A DNA stretch of 64,000 bases, from the NCBI RefSeq assembly GCF_022174665.1, contig NZ_CP076562.1, positions 1,122,501 to 1,186,500 of the forward strand. The letters run 5' to 3'. Below the pieces are notes generated by a model. It was given only the letters and a program-made list of their open reading frames with translations. It searched no databases and was not told the DNA's origin. The DNA is from Eubacterium sp. MSJ-33. Its GTDB lineage: Bacteria > Bacillota > Clostridia > Lachnospirales > Lachnospiraceae. Shown here one piece after another: positions 1 to 8,501 of this stretch (the first letter of the stretch is position 1; every line of letters begins with the position of its first letter). The translations under genes were made by a program, and so were the position numbers.

Positions 1-377
1 GCCCGACTTACAATGGCAACTGTATTCTGCGCAGAAGCATCTGACAATGTACCGGAATCCTGCTGCACCGATTCTGTCGTTGCTGCCTGATTTGGCTTAA
101 ATAAATCCTGTGTCTGATGTTTTCCTTTTTTTAGGCTCATCATCCATATTACCAGAATAACTGCCACAAAAATACAGGCATATCTGCATAACACCTTCAT
201 TTGCCGACGTCTTTTTCTTCGTCTGCGTTCCGATATCTTTTTATTTCGGTTATTTCTTCTAATTTCTTCTCTCTGTCGTTCCTGCAAGATTGTTCGCCTC
301 CTGACGGAATTTAAATCATTTGGAATTATACCCATATTTCCCATCTGTTCATTCCGTCTGTATCCTCTATTTTCCAT
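1..377 (-). CDS. Membrane-anchored protein, N-terminal part only
   Basis: Open frame running off the left edge; about 125 codons are visible. The start ATG (375-377) has an AGGAG-type site at 390-394. The N-terminus is very basic (an Arg/Lys-rich run at about residues 35-65), followed by one hydrophobic segment at about 69-84 and a Gln/Ser/Thr-rich linker. This is a type II single-pass layout with the catalytic part outside the cell and beyond the window. Cell-wall hydrolases and polysaccharide deacetylases often look like this, but nothing here identifies the family. The upstream region carries the same 11-bp phased repeats as the neighbouring two-component operon, so it may belong to that regulon (inference). 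Confidence 0.7.
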   Translation of the reverse strand, partial: MENRGYRRNEQMGNMGIIPNDLNSVRRRTILQERQREEIRRNNRNKKISERRRRKRRRQMKVLCRYACIFVAVILVIWMMSLKKGKHQTQDLFKPNQAATTESVQQDSGTLSDASAQNTVAIVSR

Positions 378-426
378 ATGTTACATGCACTCCTTTATGT
401 ATTAATAACAGTTTACATAACGAATG

Positions 427-465
427 CATCGTTTTTGTCTCAAATGCGCATCATTTTTGCATCAT
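427..465 (-). promoter_or_regulatory. Phased direct repeats, probable response-regulator boxes
   Basis: On the plus strand CATCAT occurs at 449-454 and 460-465, exactly 11 bp apart, and a related CATCGT lies at 427-432, 22 bp away and so in phase. The same CATCAT repeat with 11-bp spacing lies upstream of the two-component operon at 3668-3695. OmpR-family regulators bind direct repeats of about one helical turn. The site would control the truncated gene that starts at 377. Confidence 0.5.
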
Positions 466-515
466 TTTTTAATATACCGCATATCGTCAAATTATTCCAT
501 GCTTATTTTAACAAT

Positions 516-1403
516 TTAATAAATTACATTTGACATATCCATATCTTCAATACCTGAATCCTCTGTTCCATCCCCTTCTTTCATCCACATACCTATCTGC
601 ACACTTTCCATATCCGAATCCAAATCAGACTCATACTCATCATAGCAATCCTGCACCAGGCTCCCATTCTCATCCATCTTACATACGGTTCCCTTCTCAT
701 TGTATATACCGTACTGGTATTTCTCTGCGATAACAGCTTTGGAAACACCCAGATTATCTGCCATATACTGTGCAATATCTGCTTTTAACAGTTCCTGCCA
801 CTCCTCTTGTGTTATTTCCGCGTAAACAGTATACCCTAATATTTTTCCGGTTTCCACGTCAACTTCAATATACACATAATCCATAGACACCTGATAGGTC
901 ATATATGCAAGCATCAGGTATTGATTCATATTTTCCAGATTCACCAGGCTTTCATAATTGAAGCCAATCGTATCGGCATCCATGTTTTCAATCTCAAAAT
1001 CAAACTGTGGCAGCAAATGTATATCCTGCATCTGCTTCACCTGCATCTGCACCTGCGCCTGCAATTTTTCATTACCTTTGAACGCATACGCATTATCTGA
1101 CGGATATGAGGATGATACATGGAGTTCCATATTTCTCCAATCCAGCAGATCCAGTTTTTCTTCCATAGACATTTTAGATGCCTCATCCAGATATGATACA
1201 TCAGCTTCCTGGATATATATTTTATTCAACTCACTGTTATCCATCATTGCAAATATGGTTTTTGGAGCCAAAATACCAAGCAGCAGCACCCCCACGCCCG
1301 CAATTGAGCACAGCAAATTCTGAATCCAATGTTTTTGTGATCGTTCTTGTTGTTTCTCTGTGTTTTTCTTATTTATTTTCTTTGTATTTCCTGTTTTCCC
1401 CAT
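516..1403 (-). CDS. Membrane-anchored accessory protein of two-component system 1
   Basis: 295 aa. The N-terminus is Lys/Asn-rich, then one hydrophobic segment (about residues 30-53), then an acidic extracytoplasmic domain ending in an Asp/Glu-rich tail. The start ATG overlaps the stop of the upstream kinase (TAATG), so translation is coupled. No known domain recognised. The gene at 23471-24355 has the same size, topology and position behind its own kinase, so this looks like a recurring third component of these operons, perhaps a sensor partner or a regulated surface protein. That role is inferred from context only. Confidence 0.75.
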   Translation of the reverse strand: MGKTGNTKKINKKNTEKQQERSQKHWIQNLLCSIAGVGVLLLGILAPKTIFAMMDNSELNKIYIQEADVSYLDEASKMSMEEKLDLLDWRNMELHVSSSYPSDNAYAFKGNEKLQAQVQMQVKQMQDIHLLPQFDFEIENMDADTIGFNYESLVNLENMNQYLMLAYMTYQVSMDYVYIEVDVETGKILGYTVYAEITQEEWQELLKADIAQYMADNLGVSKAVIAEKYQYGIYNEKGTVCKMDENGSLVQDCYDEYESDLDSDMESVQIGMWMKEGDGTEDSGIEDMDMSNVIY

Positions 1404-2878
1404 TATTCATTTTCCTCCATATCTGTTTTCGCCATACTATGCCTGCATACAGATTCCGGAAAGCAGACGCTCACCTGTGTTCCAACACCTTTTTTGCTCA
1501 TTATCTGCAAATTTGCCTGATGAAGTTTCACGATTTCACTGCAAATTGCTAATCCGAGTCCGGCTCCGCCATTGGCACGGGAACGGGACTTATCCACCAT
1601 ATAGAATGCTTCTGTCAGCCGGTTCACATTCTCGGCATCAATTCCACATCCATTGTCCTTGATTCCAATTCGGTATTCATCAGAAATCCAGACACCAAAT
1701 AATGATATTTTTCCTTTTCCATCCATTGCTTTTCTGGCATTATCGAACAGATTGATTAAAACCGTCTTCATCAAGTCCGGTTCCATCTTCACTACCGCCG
1801 GCTGAACATTTACTGAAAGTGCAATGTCATATTTATCTGCAACCGGAAGCAGAGTCTCATAGACTGTGTCTGCAAAATTTTGTATATCCATTTCATAAAA
1901 TAAAAAATCCTGCTTTTTTAATACAATCAGATCCATAAGTTTCATTGACATTTTCTCCAGCCGTTTTCCTTCCACCACAATCTGATTGGCATAAGTGATC
2001 AGATCTTCTTCTGACAGATGATTCGAACGAATCAGATCGGCATATCCAATCATAGAGGTAAGCGGTGTTTTGAGTTCATGTGCAAAATTATTGGTAAACA
2101 TTTCCTGGCTTCTGTTTTTCTCCTTCAATTCCTCCATCGTCTTATTCAGGCTCATAGACATGCGGTTAAAATCATCCGCCAATATTCCAATCTCATCTTT
2201 TCCGCGTTTTTTTATCCGGATACCCGCCCGTCCGCCGGCAACCAGTTTCGTTGCTTTCGATAGTCTCCTTATCGGAGCGACAATCATGTTATTCAGAATC
2301 GCCACCAGCATCAGACACACAGCCATAACCATAATCATGATGACACGAAACATCCGTAACTGTGCATTCCGTTTTTCATATTCTCTTGTAATATCCAAAA
2401 ATGTTTCCACATAGTAATCCCGTCCTAAGAATTGGAAACTGATTCCTGTATACAACAAATACCGATCTCCATTCTTTACGATCGAATACCCCTCCTGTCC
2501 GGATTCCAGACTGTTTCGGCATATGGAATCACTCATTTCAACATAATCTTTTGTACTGAATATCCGCACTCTTTTATCCGACCAAAGCGAAAATTGTATT
2601 TCTTCTCCTGCATTCCGAATGGATGTTGACCGAGCTGCCTGACGCATGATCACATTTTTCTTGTTCTCATACGCCTCATCCTGATAAATAAGATTTACAA
2701 TTCGATTTGCATTCTGCACAAGATTCACACATACAATCGATGCATTATCATATCCGTTTTGAATATCCTTTTCTCTTGCACTTTCAAACCCGGAACGAAT
2801 CAGAATAGTTCCGCAGACAGAGAATGCCAGCATCATACATGTGCAAACTGATAACAGTAATTTCCAGAATAATTTCAA
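1403..2878 (-). CDS. Sensor histidine kinase, system 1
   Basis: 491 aa. Two membrane segments (about residues 8-28 and 178-200) flank an extracytoplasmic sensor region of about 150 residues, followed by HAMP, HisKA and HATPase_c domains. The phospho-acceptor motif is FAHELKTPLTS, the N box is NLFDNARKA and the G boxes are DNGCGI and GGAGLGLA. It phosphorylates the partner regulator encoded just upstream (its start overlaps that gene's stop by 4 nt). The signal is unknown. It is a paralogue of the kinase at 24330-25760, sharing the HE(L/V)KTP, EGKRLE.MSMKL and VDKSRSR segments. Confidence 0.93.
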   Translation of the reverse strand: MKLFWKLLLSVCTCMMLAFSVCGTILIRSGFESAREKDIQNGYDNASIVCVNLVQNANRIVNLIYQDEAYENKKNVIMRQAARSTSIRNAGEEIQFSLWSDKRVRIFSTKDYVEMSDSICRNSLESGQEGYSIVKNGDRYLLYTGISFQFLGRDYYVETFLDITREYEKRNAQLRMFRVIMIMVMAVCLMLVAILNNMIVAPIRRLSKATKLVAGGRAGIRIKKRGKDEIGILADDFNRMSMSLNKTMEELKEKNRSQEMFTNNFAHELKTPLTSMIGYADLIRSNHLSEEDLITYANQIVVEGKRLEKMSMKLMDLIVLKKQDFLFYEMDIQNFADTVYETLLPVADKYDIALSVNVQPAVVKMEPDLMKTVLINLFDNARKAMDGKGKISLFGVWISDEYRIGIKDNGCGIDAENVNRLTEAFYMVDKSRSRANGGAGLGLAICSEIVKLHQANLQIMSKKGVGTQVSVCFPESVCRHSMAKTDMEENE

Positions 2879-3534
2879 TCCTTTACCTCCAGCCGGTATC
2901 CCACTTTATATACCGGTACGATTTTCTCTTCAAGCCCAAGTTTCTTCCGTAAACGCTGTACATGCAGGTCTACCGTACGGCTGTCTCCATAATAAGGTTC
3001 GTGCCAGACGCTTTCAAAGATTCGCTCTCTGAAAAGTGCCACATTGGGATTGCGCATAAACATAACAAGAATCTCATATTCTTTCTTCGTCAGGTGAATT
3101 TCTTCCCCTGATTTTTTCACCCGGAAAGACTGTGTATCAACTTCAACATCATATACCCTCAATGTCTGTGATACTTTATTATAACGGCGCAGCACACGTT
3201 CTACCCGTGCAAGCAATTCAATGATTTCAAATGGTTTTACCATATAATCTTCCGCGCCGAGTTTCAGTCCTTTTACCTTATCCTGTACATCTCCCATTGC
3301 AGTCAGAAAAATAACAGGCACATGATAATAATTAAAATACTCCATCAAAGAAAAGCCATCCGGTCCGGGCAGCATAATATCCACCAAGGCAAGATCGTAG
3401 TTTTCTTTTTCCAACTGATCCGCAACCGACATACCATCATAAACGCAATCGCATAAATACCCTGCATTGCGCAGGCTTATGTCAATCACATTTGAAATAG
3501 ATGTATCATCTTCCACAATTAATATTCGATTCAT
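2875..3534 (-). CDS. OmpR/PhoB-family response regulator, system 1
   Basis: 219 aa. The N-terminal receiver domain has its phospho-acceptor Asp in the LALVDIMLPGPDG segment, the conserved Thr in FLTAMGD and the Lys in VKPFE. The C-terminal winged helix has the usual RTVDLHVQRLRKKLG recognition segment. It is first in an operon with the kinase (ATGA overlap) and the anchored accessory protein. CATCAT repeats with 11-bp spacing in front of the operon are good candidates for its own binding site, which would mean autoregulation. Confidence 0.94.
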   Translation of the reverse strand: MNRILIVEDDTSISNVIDISLRNAGYLCDCVYDGMSVADQLEKENYDLALVDIMLPGPDGFSLMEYFNYYHVPVIFLTAMGDVQDKVKGLKLGAEDYMVKPFEIIELLARVERVLRRYNKVSQTLRVYDVEVDTQSFRVKKSGEEIHLTKKEYEILVMFMRNPNVALFRERIFESVWHEPYYGDSRTVDLHVQRLRKKLGLEEKIVPVYKVGYRLEVKD

Positions 3535-3623
3535 TCCAAAACATCTCCCAGATATATTATTCTCCTACAAGCTTACGCCCGAATACATGCTTCATACACA
3601 ATCACACCAATTTATTGATTGCA

Positions 3624-3660
3624 CAAAAACAGAGAGAGGCCATACCTGACTTCTCTCTGT
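3624..3660 (-). terminator. Rho-independent terminator after the Nudix gene
   Basis: ACAGAGAGA pairs with TCTCTCTGT around a 12-14 nt loop, followed on the minus strand by TTTTTG. It lies downstream of the Nudix gene and directly beside the predicted promoter of the two-component operon. Confidence 0.65.
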
Positions 3661-3695
3661 TATAATACATCATTTTTGCATCATTTTAGCATCAT
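3659..3695 (-). promoter_or_regulatory. Promoter region of two-component operon 1 with three phased boxes
   Basis: On the plus strand CATCAT occurs at 3668, 3679 and 3690, each 11 bp from the next. On the minus strand a -10-like TATTAT/TATAAC follows immediately (3659-3667). The arrangement of direct repeats abutting a -10 box is typical of promoters activated by OmpR-type regulators. The transcript would have a leader of about 120 nt before the response regulator start. Confidence 0.5.
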
Positions 3696-3726
3696 AAATA
3701 ACGGATTTTCGAAATTTATGTAAATT

Positions 3727-4227
3727 TTATGCAAATACCTGTTTAATACTGTCATAATGAAGAAACTTTCCCTGTACACCAAGCTCTTTGATTTCATCGG
3801 CTGTCGCAAGCATATAACCATCTGTCTCGGCTTTCTGCAAATGCAGATCCGACTCTGAAAAATCACCTGTGAAACAATAAATGTCCACAAAATAGTTATC
3901 TCCTTCATCCGGATTTTCACGTGTATAAGAAAAGACATAGCCACCCGCAAAATCCGATACATCCAGTCCCGTTTCCTCTTTGATTTCTCTCTTTACAGCA
4001 TCCAAAGATTCCTCACCTGCCTGTGCCGCACCACCGGATACTTCCCAATGTCCCGGCGCCCATGCCTTTGTCATAACGCGCTTCGTAATCAAATATTTAC
4101 CATTTACATGACGGATCACACCAAGTACCGTCAAATGAAAATCCCCTGGCTGCATATGCCAGTCATTTCGCTTCATTGTACGTCCGGTCCGCTGCTTATT
4201 CCGATCGTAGATGTCCCATAATTCCAT
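3727..4227 (-). CDS. Nudix hydrolase
   Basis: 166 aa. A perfect Nudix box (G-x5-E-x7-RE-I-x-EE-x-G-L) is present at about residues 65-87. The N-terminal stretch starting MELWDIYDRNK resembles the isopentenyl-diphosphate-isomerase-like Nudix group (YfcD-like). These enzymes hydrolyse a nucleoside diphosphate linked to another moiety; the substrate cannot be told from sequence. It is followed by its own terminator and lies 29 bp after the ROK kinase, so the two may share a transcript. Confidence 0.9.
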   Translation of the reverse strand: MELWDIYDRNKQRTGRTMKRNDWHMQPGDFHLTVLGVIRHVNGKYLITKRVMTKAWAPGHWEVSGGAAQAGEESLDAVKREIKEETGLDVSDFAGGYVFSYTRENPDEGDNYFVDIYCFTGDFSESDLHLQKAETDGYMLATADEIKELGVQGKFLHYDSIKQVFA

Positions 4228-4256
4228 ATATGTCCTCCTGTTATTCCGCCATGTAC

Positions 4257-5270
4257 TTACTGAGCAAGATTATACTTCTGTAAAAAGTTAAAGAGAGCCC
4301 CTAACAGATTTGAATCATTTCCAAACTTACACAAGTCAATCTTCATACGATCATAAATATACGATAACCGTCTCAGTTTAGTGACGTATTTTACAATGCC
4401 TTCCAGGAATTTTGGCTGTGCCGTAATACCACCGCCAATCAGGATTATCTCCGGTGCAAGTGTAATGTACAAATTACAACAATGCCATGCAATATTAAAA
4501 TACATATCCTCCAGAATGTCCTGCACTTCCGGATCTGTCTCTGCCATCTCGTAAATTTGCTCTCCGCTGATATTTTTCCAGTCCATGCCTTTCAATTTGC
4601 CAACCTTTATCCGAAGCGACTGAACAGATGCCTGCTGTGTCCAGATTGCGGGATCCGGCAATATCCGTTTCTTACCATCGTACTTCTGGATTGGGAGGAT
4701 TTTATCCACGTTATCTCTTGTTAATCCGTCATACAAAAATGACATTTCACCGGCAATCATGCCAACGCCATGACGAATTTTACGATCAATTACAATACCT
4801 CCACCGACACCGGTTCCAAACACAAGCACACATGCATCCTTACAATCTTTCGCATTTCCAATCCAGATTTCTGCAAGTGCTGCACATTTGGCATCATTTT
4901 CCAAAGCAACAGGCACATTTCCACAACGTTTACTAATCAGATTTCCAAGCGGCATACGATCTAAATATGGCAGACTTCCACCACCATACACAATTCCCTG
5001 TGCCACATTCACCTGTCCCGGCAGGCTCAATGCTATACCTGTAATCTGATACTCTTTGCTATACTTGCTATAAATAATATCAATCTGATTCAGAAACTCC
5101 TCGATTCCTACCTCCGGTTTTACTGTATATGGTGTAATCTCGACACCTTTCTCATCCAGTTTTCCCTCCCAGAAAGGTGTGGGAACCTTATACTTCTCAT
5201 AGATTTTACCACTTTTGTCAATTATGGCATATTTGATAAATGTACCACCAACATCAAATACAAGATACAT
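4257..5270 (-). CDS. ROK-family sugar kinase
   Basis: About 337 aa. The start is placed at the second ATG (MYLVFDVGG), because the AGGAGG site lies 7 nt before it and would touch the first ATG at 5276. The ATP-binding DVGGTFIK motif is at the N-terminus, with LALSLPG-like and FGTGVGGGIV segments and the catalytic Asp in ALENDAK. The CxCGxxGCxE zinc motif of many ROK proteins is missing; the corresponding site reads GVGMIAGEMSF. It probably phosphorylates glucose or an N-acetylated hexosamine; specificity is not resolved. Confidence 0.88.
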   Translation of the reverse strand: MYLVFDVGGTFIKYAIIDKSGKIYEKYKVPTPFWEGKLDEKGVEITPYTVKPEVGIEEFLNQIDIIYSKYSKEYQITGIALSLPGQVNVAQGIVYGGGSLPYLDRMPLGNLISKRCGNVPVALENDAKCAALAEIWIGNAKDCKDACVLVFGTGVGGGIVIDRKIRHGVGMIAGEMSFLYDGLTRDNVDKILPIQKYDGKKRILPDPAIWTQQASVQSLRIKVGKLKGMDWKNISGEQIYEMAETDPEVQDILEDMYFNIAWHCCNLYITLAPEIILIGGGITAQPKFLEGIVKYVTKLRRLSYIYDRMKIDLCKFGNDSNLLGALFNFLQKYNLAQ

Positions 5271-5292
5271 AGGCATACCTCCTTATATTTTT

Positions 5293-5350
5293 TATGTCAT
5301 TACATGCCAGTGTAATAACATGTGCACACATCAGTGTGCTTTCTTATATA
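5293..5350. repeat. Two-hairpin interspersed repeat, copy 1
   Basis: Two adjacent stem-loops on the plus strand: ATTACA/TGTAAT (5299-5316) and GCACAC-ATCA-GTGTGC (5324-5339). Order, spacing and the ATCA loop match copies at 16885-17040 and 35665-35722, but the stem bases differ in a compensatory way. It lies between the transporter stop and the ROK kinase start and may also act in termination or mRNA stability (inference). Confidence 0.65.
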
Positions 5351-5435
5351 GTTTACTCCGCGCACCACAAACGATGCACGGAGTATTCTGTTCTTTCATT
5401 ACTTATTCTGTTAACCAAATGCTGTCATCCACGCT

Positions 5436-6809
5436 TTACATTGTTACGCCACCACAGTAACGCAGGAAGATTACGATCATGGAAATCGTAACGACGATAA
5501 TCATCGCCGGAGCGGCTGTCTTACAGTATCTGCCCCATCCGATCGGATAACCGTTCTTTGCTGCCACGGATGTACCAACAACGTTTGCAGAAGCACCGAT
5601 TGGTGTTGCACTACCACCGATATCAGTTCCGATAGATAATGTCCATGCAAGGCAATCAAGCAATGGCTGGTTTGCGCCTGCCAGGCTCTTGATGATTGGA
5701 AGCATCGTTGCTGCAAATGGGATATTATCTACAAATGCACTTGCAATCGCAGAAATCCAGATGATGATTGCTACCATTACGTATACATTTCCGCCGCTGA
5801 CCTTACCAATAAAGGATGCAATAGACTTCAGGATGCCTGTCTGCTCCAGTCCGCCAACAACAATAAATAATCCGATGAAGAATAACAGTGTCTTATAATC
5901 TACTTTTTTAATCAGTTCTAACGCATCTTTTCCCGATGTAACCAGCGTAATAATTGCGATAACTGTACCGATAAACGCAACCGTCAATCCTGTCGATGCG
6001 TGCGATACAAGAAGTACCACTGCACATGCAAAAATCACGCTGCTGATGATAAACTTCTTCTTGTCTGTAATAGCTGTAGAAGGGTCCGGGATGTTGGATG
6101 TATCCAGCTCCTGTGACTCCTCGGACAGCAGCTCCTTACGATATACAAGATAGAAATAAATAATAACTACAACAAGACAGATGCCGGCTATCAGACCTGT
6201 ATTTGTCAAAAAGTCTGAGAATGAAAGTCCGAGCCCTGTTCCGATGATGATATTGGGCGGATCACCACACATCGTTGCGGAACCACCTAAGTTCGCACAG
6301 AATACCTCCGACAGAATCATTGGTACCGGATCTAAATGCAATAACTTCGCAAGTTCGATCGTAACAGCAGCAAGGAACAATATAACCGTGATACTGTCAA
6401 TGAACATAGACAAAACAGCTGCCATAACCATAAATGTCACAAACAGCGGTATCGGCTTATAATGCACCAGCTTCGCAAGGCGTAAGCATAACCACCGGAA
6501 GAATCCGGCCTTTGCCATACCTTCTACCATTACCATCATACCTGCAAGGAATATAATCGTCGCCCAGTTGATACCGGATGACTCCTCGGAACCCTCACCG
6601 GATGTAATCCAGAATCCCTTCGTGAAAATATTCTTTACATTCAAGGTCTCGATGACCGCGTCCATGCTATGCATTGCTACACCAAATACAAGAATCAGTG
6701 TCAGCGCACCAGCCACGAGTGTGATGTACTGCTTCTCAATCTTATCCAGCACCATCAACACAAACATGACTACAAAGATGGATACAGCCAAAATCTGTGC
6801 TACTGTCAT
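5436..6809 (-). CDS. ArsB/NhaD-type (ion transporter superfamily) permease
   Basis: 457 aa, almost wholly hydrophobic, about 11-12 membrane helices in two similar halves. Landmarks of the ArsB/NhaD/citrate-carrier group are visible: CGDPPNIIIGTG in the first half and GTDIGGSATPIGASANVVG in the second. These secondary transporters move organic anions, arsenite or Na+ against protons; the substrate is not decided by sequence. Start ATG follows a strong AAAGGAGG. A possible -10 (TATAAT) is upstream near 6885. No ars genes nearby, so arsenic resistance is not suggested. Confidence 0.85.
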   Translation of the reverse strand: MTVAQILAVSIFVVMFVLMVLDKIEKQYITLVAGALTLILVFGVAMHSMDAVIETLNVKNIFTKGFWITSGEGSEESSGINWATIIFLAGMMVMVEGMAKAGFFRWLCLRLAKLVHYKPIPLFVTFMVMAAVLSMFIDSITVILFLAAVTIELAKLLHLDPVPMILSEVFCANLGGSATMCGDPPNIIIGTGLGLSFSDFLTNTGLIAGICLVVVIIYFYLVYRKELLSEESQELDTSNIPDPSTAITDKKKFIISSVIFACAVVLLVSHASTGLTVAFIGTVIAIITLVTSGKDALELIKKVDYKTLLFFIGLFIVVGGLEQTGILKSIASFIGKVSGGNVYVMVAIIIWISAIASAFVDNIPFAATMLPIIKSLAGANQPLLDCLAWTLSIGTDIGGSATPIGASANVVGTSVAAKNGYPIGWGRYCKTAAPAMIIVVTISMIVIFLRYCGGVTM

Positions 6810-6970
6810 ATCATCGTCCTCCTTTAATCTATGTTATGCCACATATGTACCTGTGACAAGTTGCACATTGATTTTTCAACCTGCATTATAATAGCATTAA
6901 ACATCGAAAAAAGGAACAACTTTTTTTACTTTTTTTACATATTAAAAAGAGTTCTCAAAATATGTATATT

Positions 6971-7417
6971 TTATTGGTTATAGATATCCTCTTTGTTCAT
7001 GGATGTAAATGCAAGGATTCCCTTTGCTTTTACCTTTCCATCAACCATTACCTTCGCATTAAACTTCACCAGTCCGGCACCGCCGCTTTCCTTACGGACT
7101 TCGATCTCCAGACAGTCGCCCGGAATGACCGGTCTTAAGAACTTGAATTCCTCGCACTTTAACAGCACATAAATCTTATCGTCCTCCGTGCCCTGACTCT
7201 CCATCGTAATCGAGCAAAGCTGCGCACACGCCTCAATCACAAGCACGCCCGGCATAATCGGTGCATCCGGAAAGTGTCCTGCAAAATATGGTTCATTCAC
7301 AGAAACGCATTTGATTCCCTTTGCATATTCGCCGTCTTCCACTTCTAAAACCTTCTCAATCATCTGAAATGGCGGGCGCTGTTTGATTCTTTTTTGTACT
7401 TCGTTGATATTCATCAT
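6971..7417 (-). CDS. fabZ: 3-hydroxyacyl-ACP dehydratase
   Basis: 148 aa with the start set at the ATG overlapping the fabG stop (TAATG); a GGAGGG site lies 11 nt before it inside fabG. The hot-dog fold motif HFPDAPIMPGV carries the catalytic His, and the Glu follows in VLVIEACAQL. It removes water from 3-hydroxyacyl-ACP. It is the last gene of the fabG-fabZ pair behind the ketosynthase fusion. With no enoyl reductase recognised in this cluster, its trans-2-enoyl product might be extended without reduction (inference). Confidence 0.92.
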   Translation of the reverse strand: MMNINEVQKRIKQRPPFQMIEKVLEVEDGEYAKGIKCVSVNEPYFAGHFPDAPIMPGVLVIEACAQLCSITMESQGTEDDKIYVLLKCEEFKFLRPVIPGDCLEIEVRKESGGAGLVKFNAKVMVDGKVKAKGILAFTSMNKEDIYNQ

Positions 7418-8157
7418 TACAGGCTCAACCCTCCATCCAATACAATCACCTGTCCTGTCATATAAGAACATGCAGGTCCGGCAAGCATCGTAACTACATC
7501 TCCAATCTCTTCGGCTGTGCCAAATCGTTTCATCGGAATATCCTTTAAGTATTCTTCCTTCTTATCTTCCGGCAATGCCTCTACCATATCGGTTGCGATA
7601 AAGCCCGGTGCCACTGCATTGACACGGATTCCATATGGTGCAAGCTCCTTTGCCATCGTGGCTGTCATAGAGTTTACAGCGCCTTTTGTTGCACTGTATA
7701 CACTCTGTCCCGGTACTGCAAGCTTAGAACTTACAGATGATACATTCACGATCACGCCCTGTTTCTTCGAAAACATCTTTAAGACTGCCTGCTGGGTACA
7801 ATACATGTATCCCTTAATGTTCAGGTCAAGACACTGATTGATCGTATCCGGATTCATCATCAGGACAAATTCATCCTTTACAATCCCGGCGTTGTTGACA
7901 AGGACATCTAACTGTCCAAATGCGTTTATTACCTCACGCATCATTGCCTTTACTTCGGCAAGGTCGGATACATTTGCCTTGATAGCAACTGCCTCGCTGC
8001 CTGCGGCCTTGATCTTCTCTACGACCTCGTTTGCGGCTGCTTCGTTTGAGTTATAATTGACAGCTACCTTGTAGCCTGCCTCTCCAAGCTTGATTGCACA
8101 CGCGCGCCCGATTCCACGGGACGCACCTGTGACAAGCGCTACTTTACCATTTGTCAT
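7417..8157 (-). CDS. fabG: 3-oxoacyl-ACP reductase
   Basis: 246 aa, classical short-chain dehydrogenase. It has the NADP-binding GASRGIGRA motif, NNAG, catalytic Ser in NVSSVSS and the YSATKGA (YxxxK) pair, ending in GGLSL as usual. It reduces 3-oxoacyl-ACP to the 3-hydroxy form. It is coupled to fabZ (1-nt overlap). It is separated from the ketosynthase gene by 344 bp dominated by a long imperfect palindrome. Confidence 0.94.
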   Translation of the reverse strand: MTNGKVALVTGASRGIGRACAIKLGEAGYKVAVNYNSNEAAANEVVEKIKAAGSEAVAIKANVSDLAEVKAMMREVINAFGQLDVLVNNAGIVKDEFVLMMNPDTINQCLDLNIKGYMYCTQQAVLKMFSKKQGVIVNVSSVSSKLAVPGQSVYSATKGAVNSMTATMAKELAPYGIRVNAVAPGFIATDMVEALPEDKKEEYLKDIPMKRFGTAEEIGDVVTMLAGPACSYMTGQVIVLDGGLSL

Positions 8158-8185
8158 GTTTTTCTCCTTTATTCTGTATATTCTA

Positions 8186-8472
8186 CAATTGCGAACCCCA
8201 CATATCTCGAATATATATTTCCAGTTTGTTCATTCCATATACAATGTATTGAATCTAAGAAGTTCTAAATGTTCTGATATATGTATCTATAATATGCGCC
8301 ACCGCCGTCAATTCGCCATCCATGGCTCAATGACGGCTTGTTTGAACATCGTGTTCAAACATGGCTAATATTATTACAGAACATTAAGAACTTCTAATAT
8401 TCAAACATATCGTATATGTTCATGAAACAAACTGGAAATATATAATTCACTTTATCATTTTGTTCGCAATTG
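8186..8472. repeat. 287-bp imperfect palindrome in the ketosynthase-fabG gap
   Basis: The ends CAATTGCGAAC (8186-8196) and GTTCGCAATTG (8462-8472) are exact inverted repeats. Further in, an 18-bp arm at 8213-8230 is the exact complement of 8426-8443, and 8258-8276 matches 8377-8395 with one mismatch. The centre has small hairpins, including GTTTGAAC/GTTCAAAC and GCCGTCA/TGACGGC. No coding frame. It looks like a MITE-type remnant or a very long mRNA hairpin. This accounts for the whole 344-bp intergenic gap. Confidence 0.75.
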
Positions 8473-8501
8473 CCTCTATAATTATCTTTTTATAATCCAT
8501 A

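Noticed and set aside
1178..1662. Plus-strand frames opposite the first kinase operon
   Set aside because: Antisense to well-supported kinase and accessory genes, no domain content, unusual composition rich in His/Ser/Phe.
5436..6809. Arsenite efflux pump ArsB in an ars operon
   Set aside because: The fold fits the superfamily, but there is no arsR, arsC or arsD nearby, so the substrate is left open.
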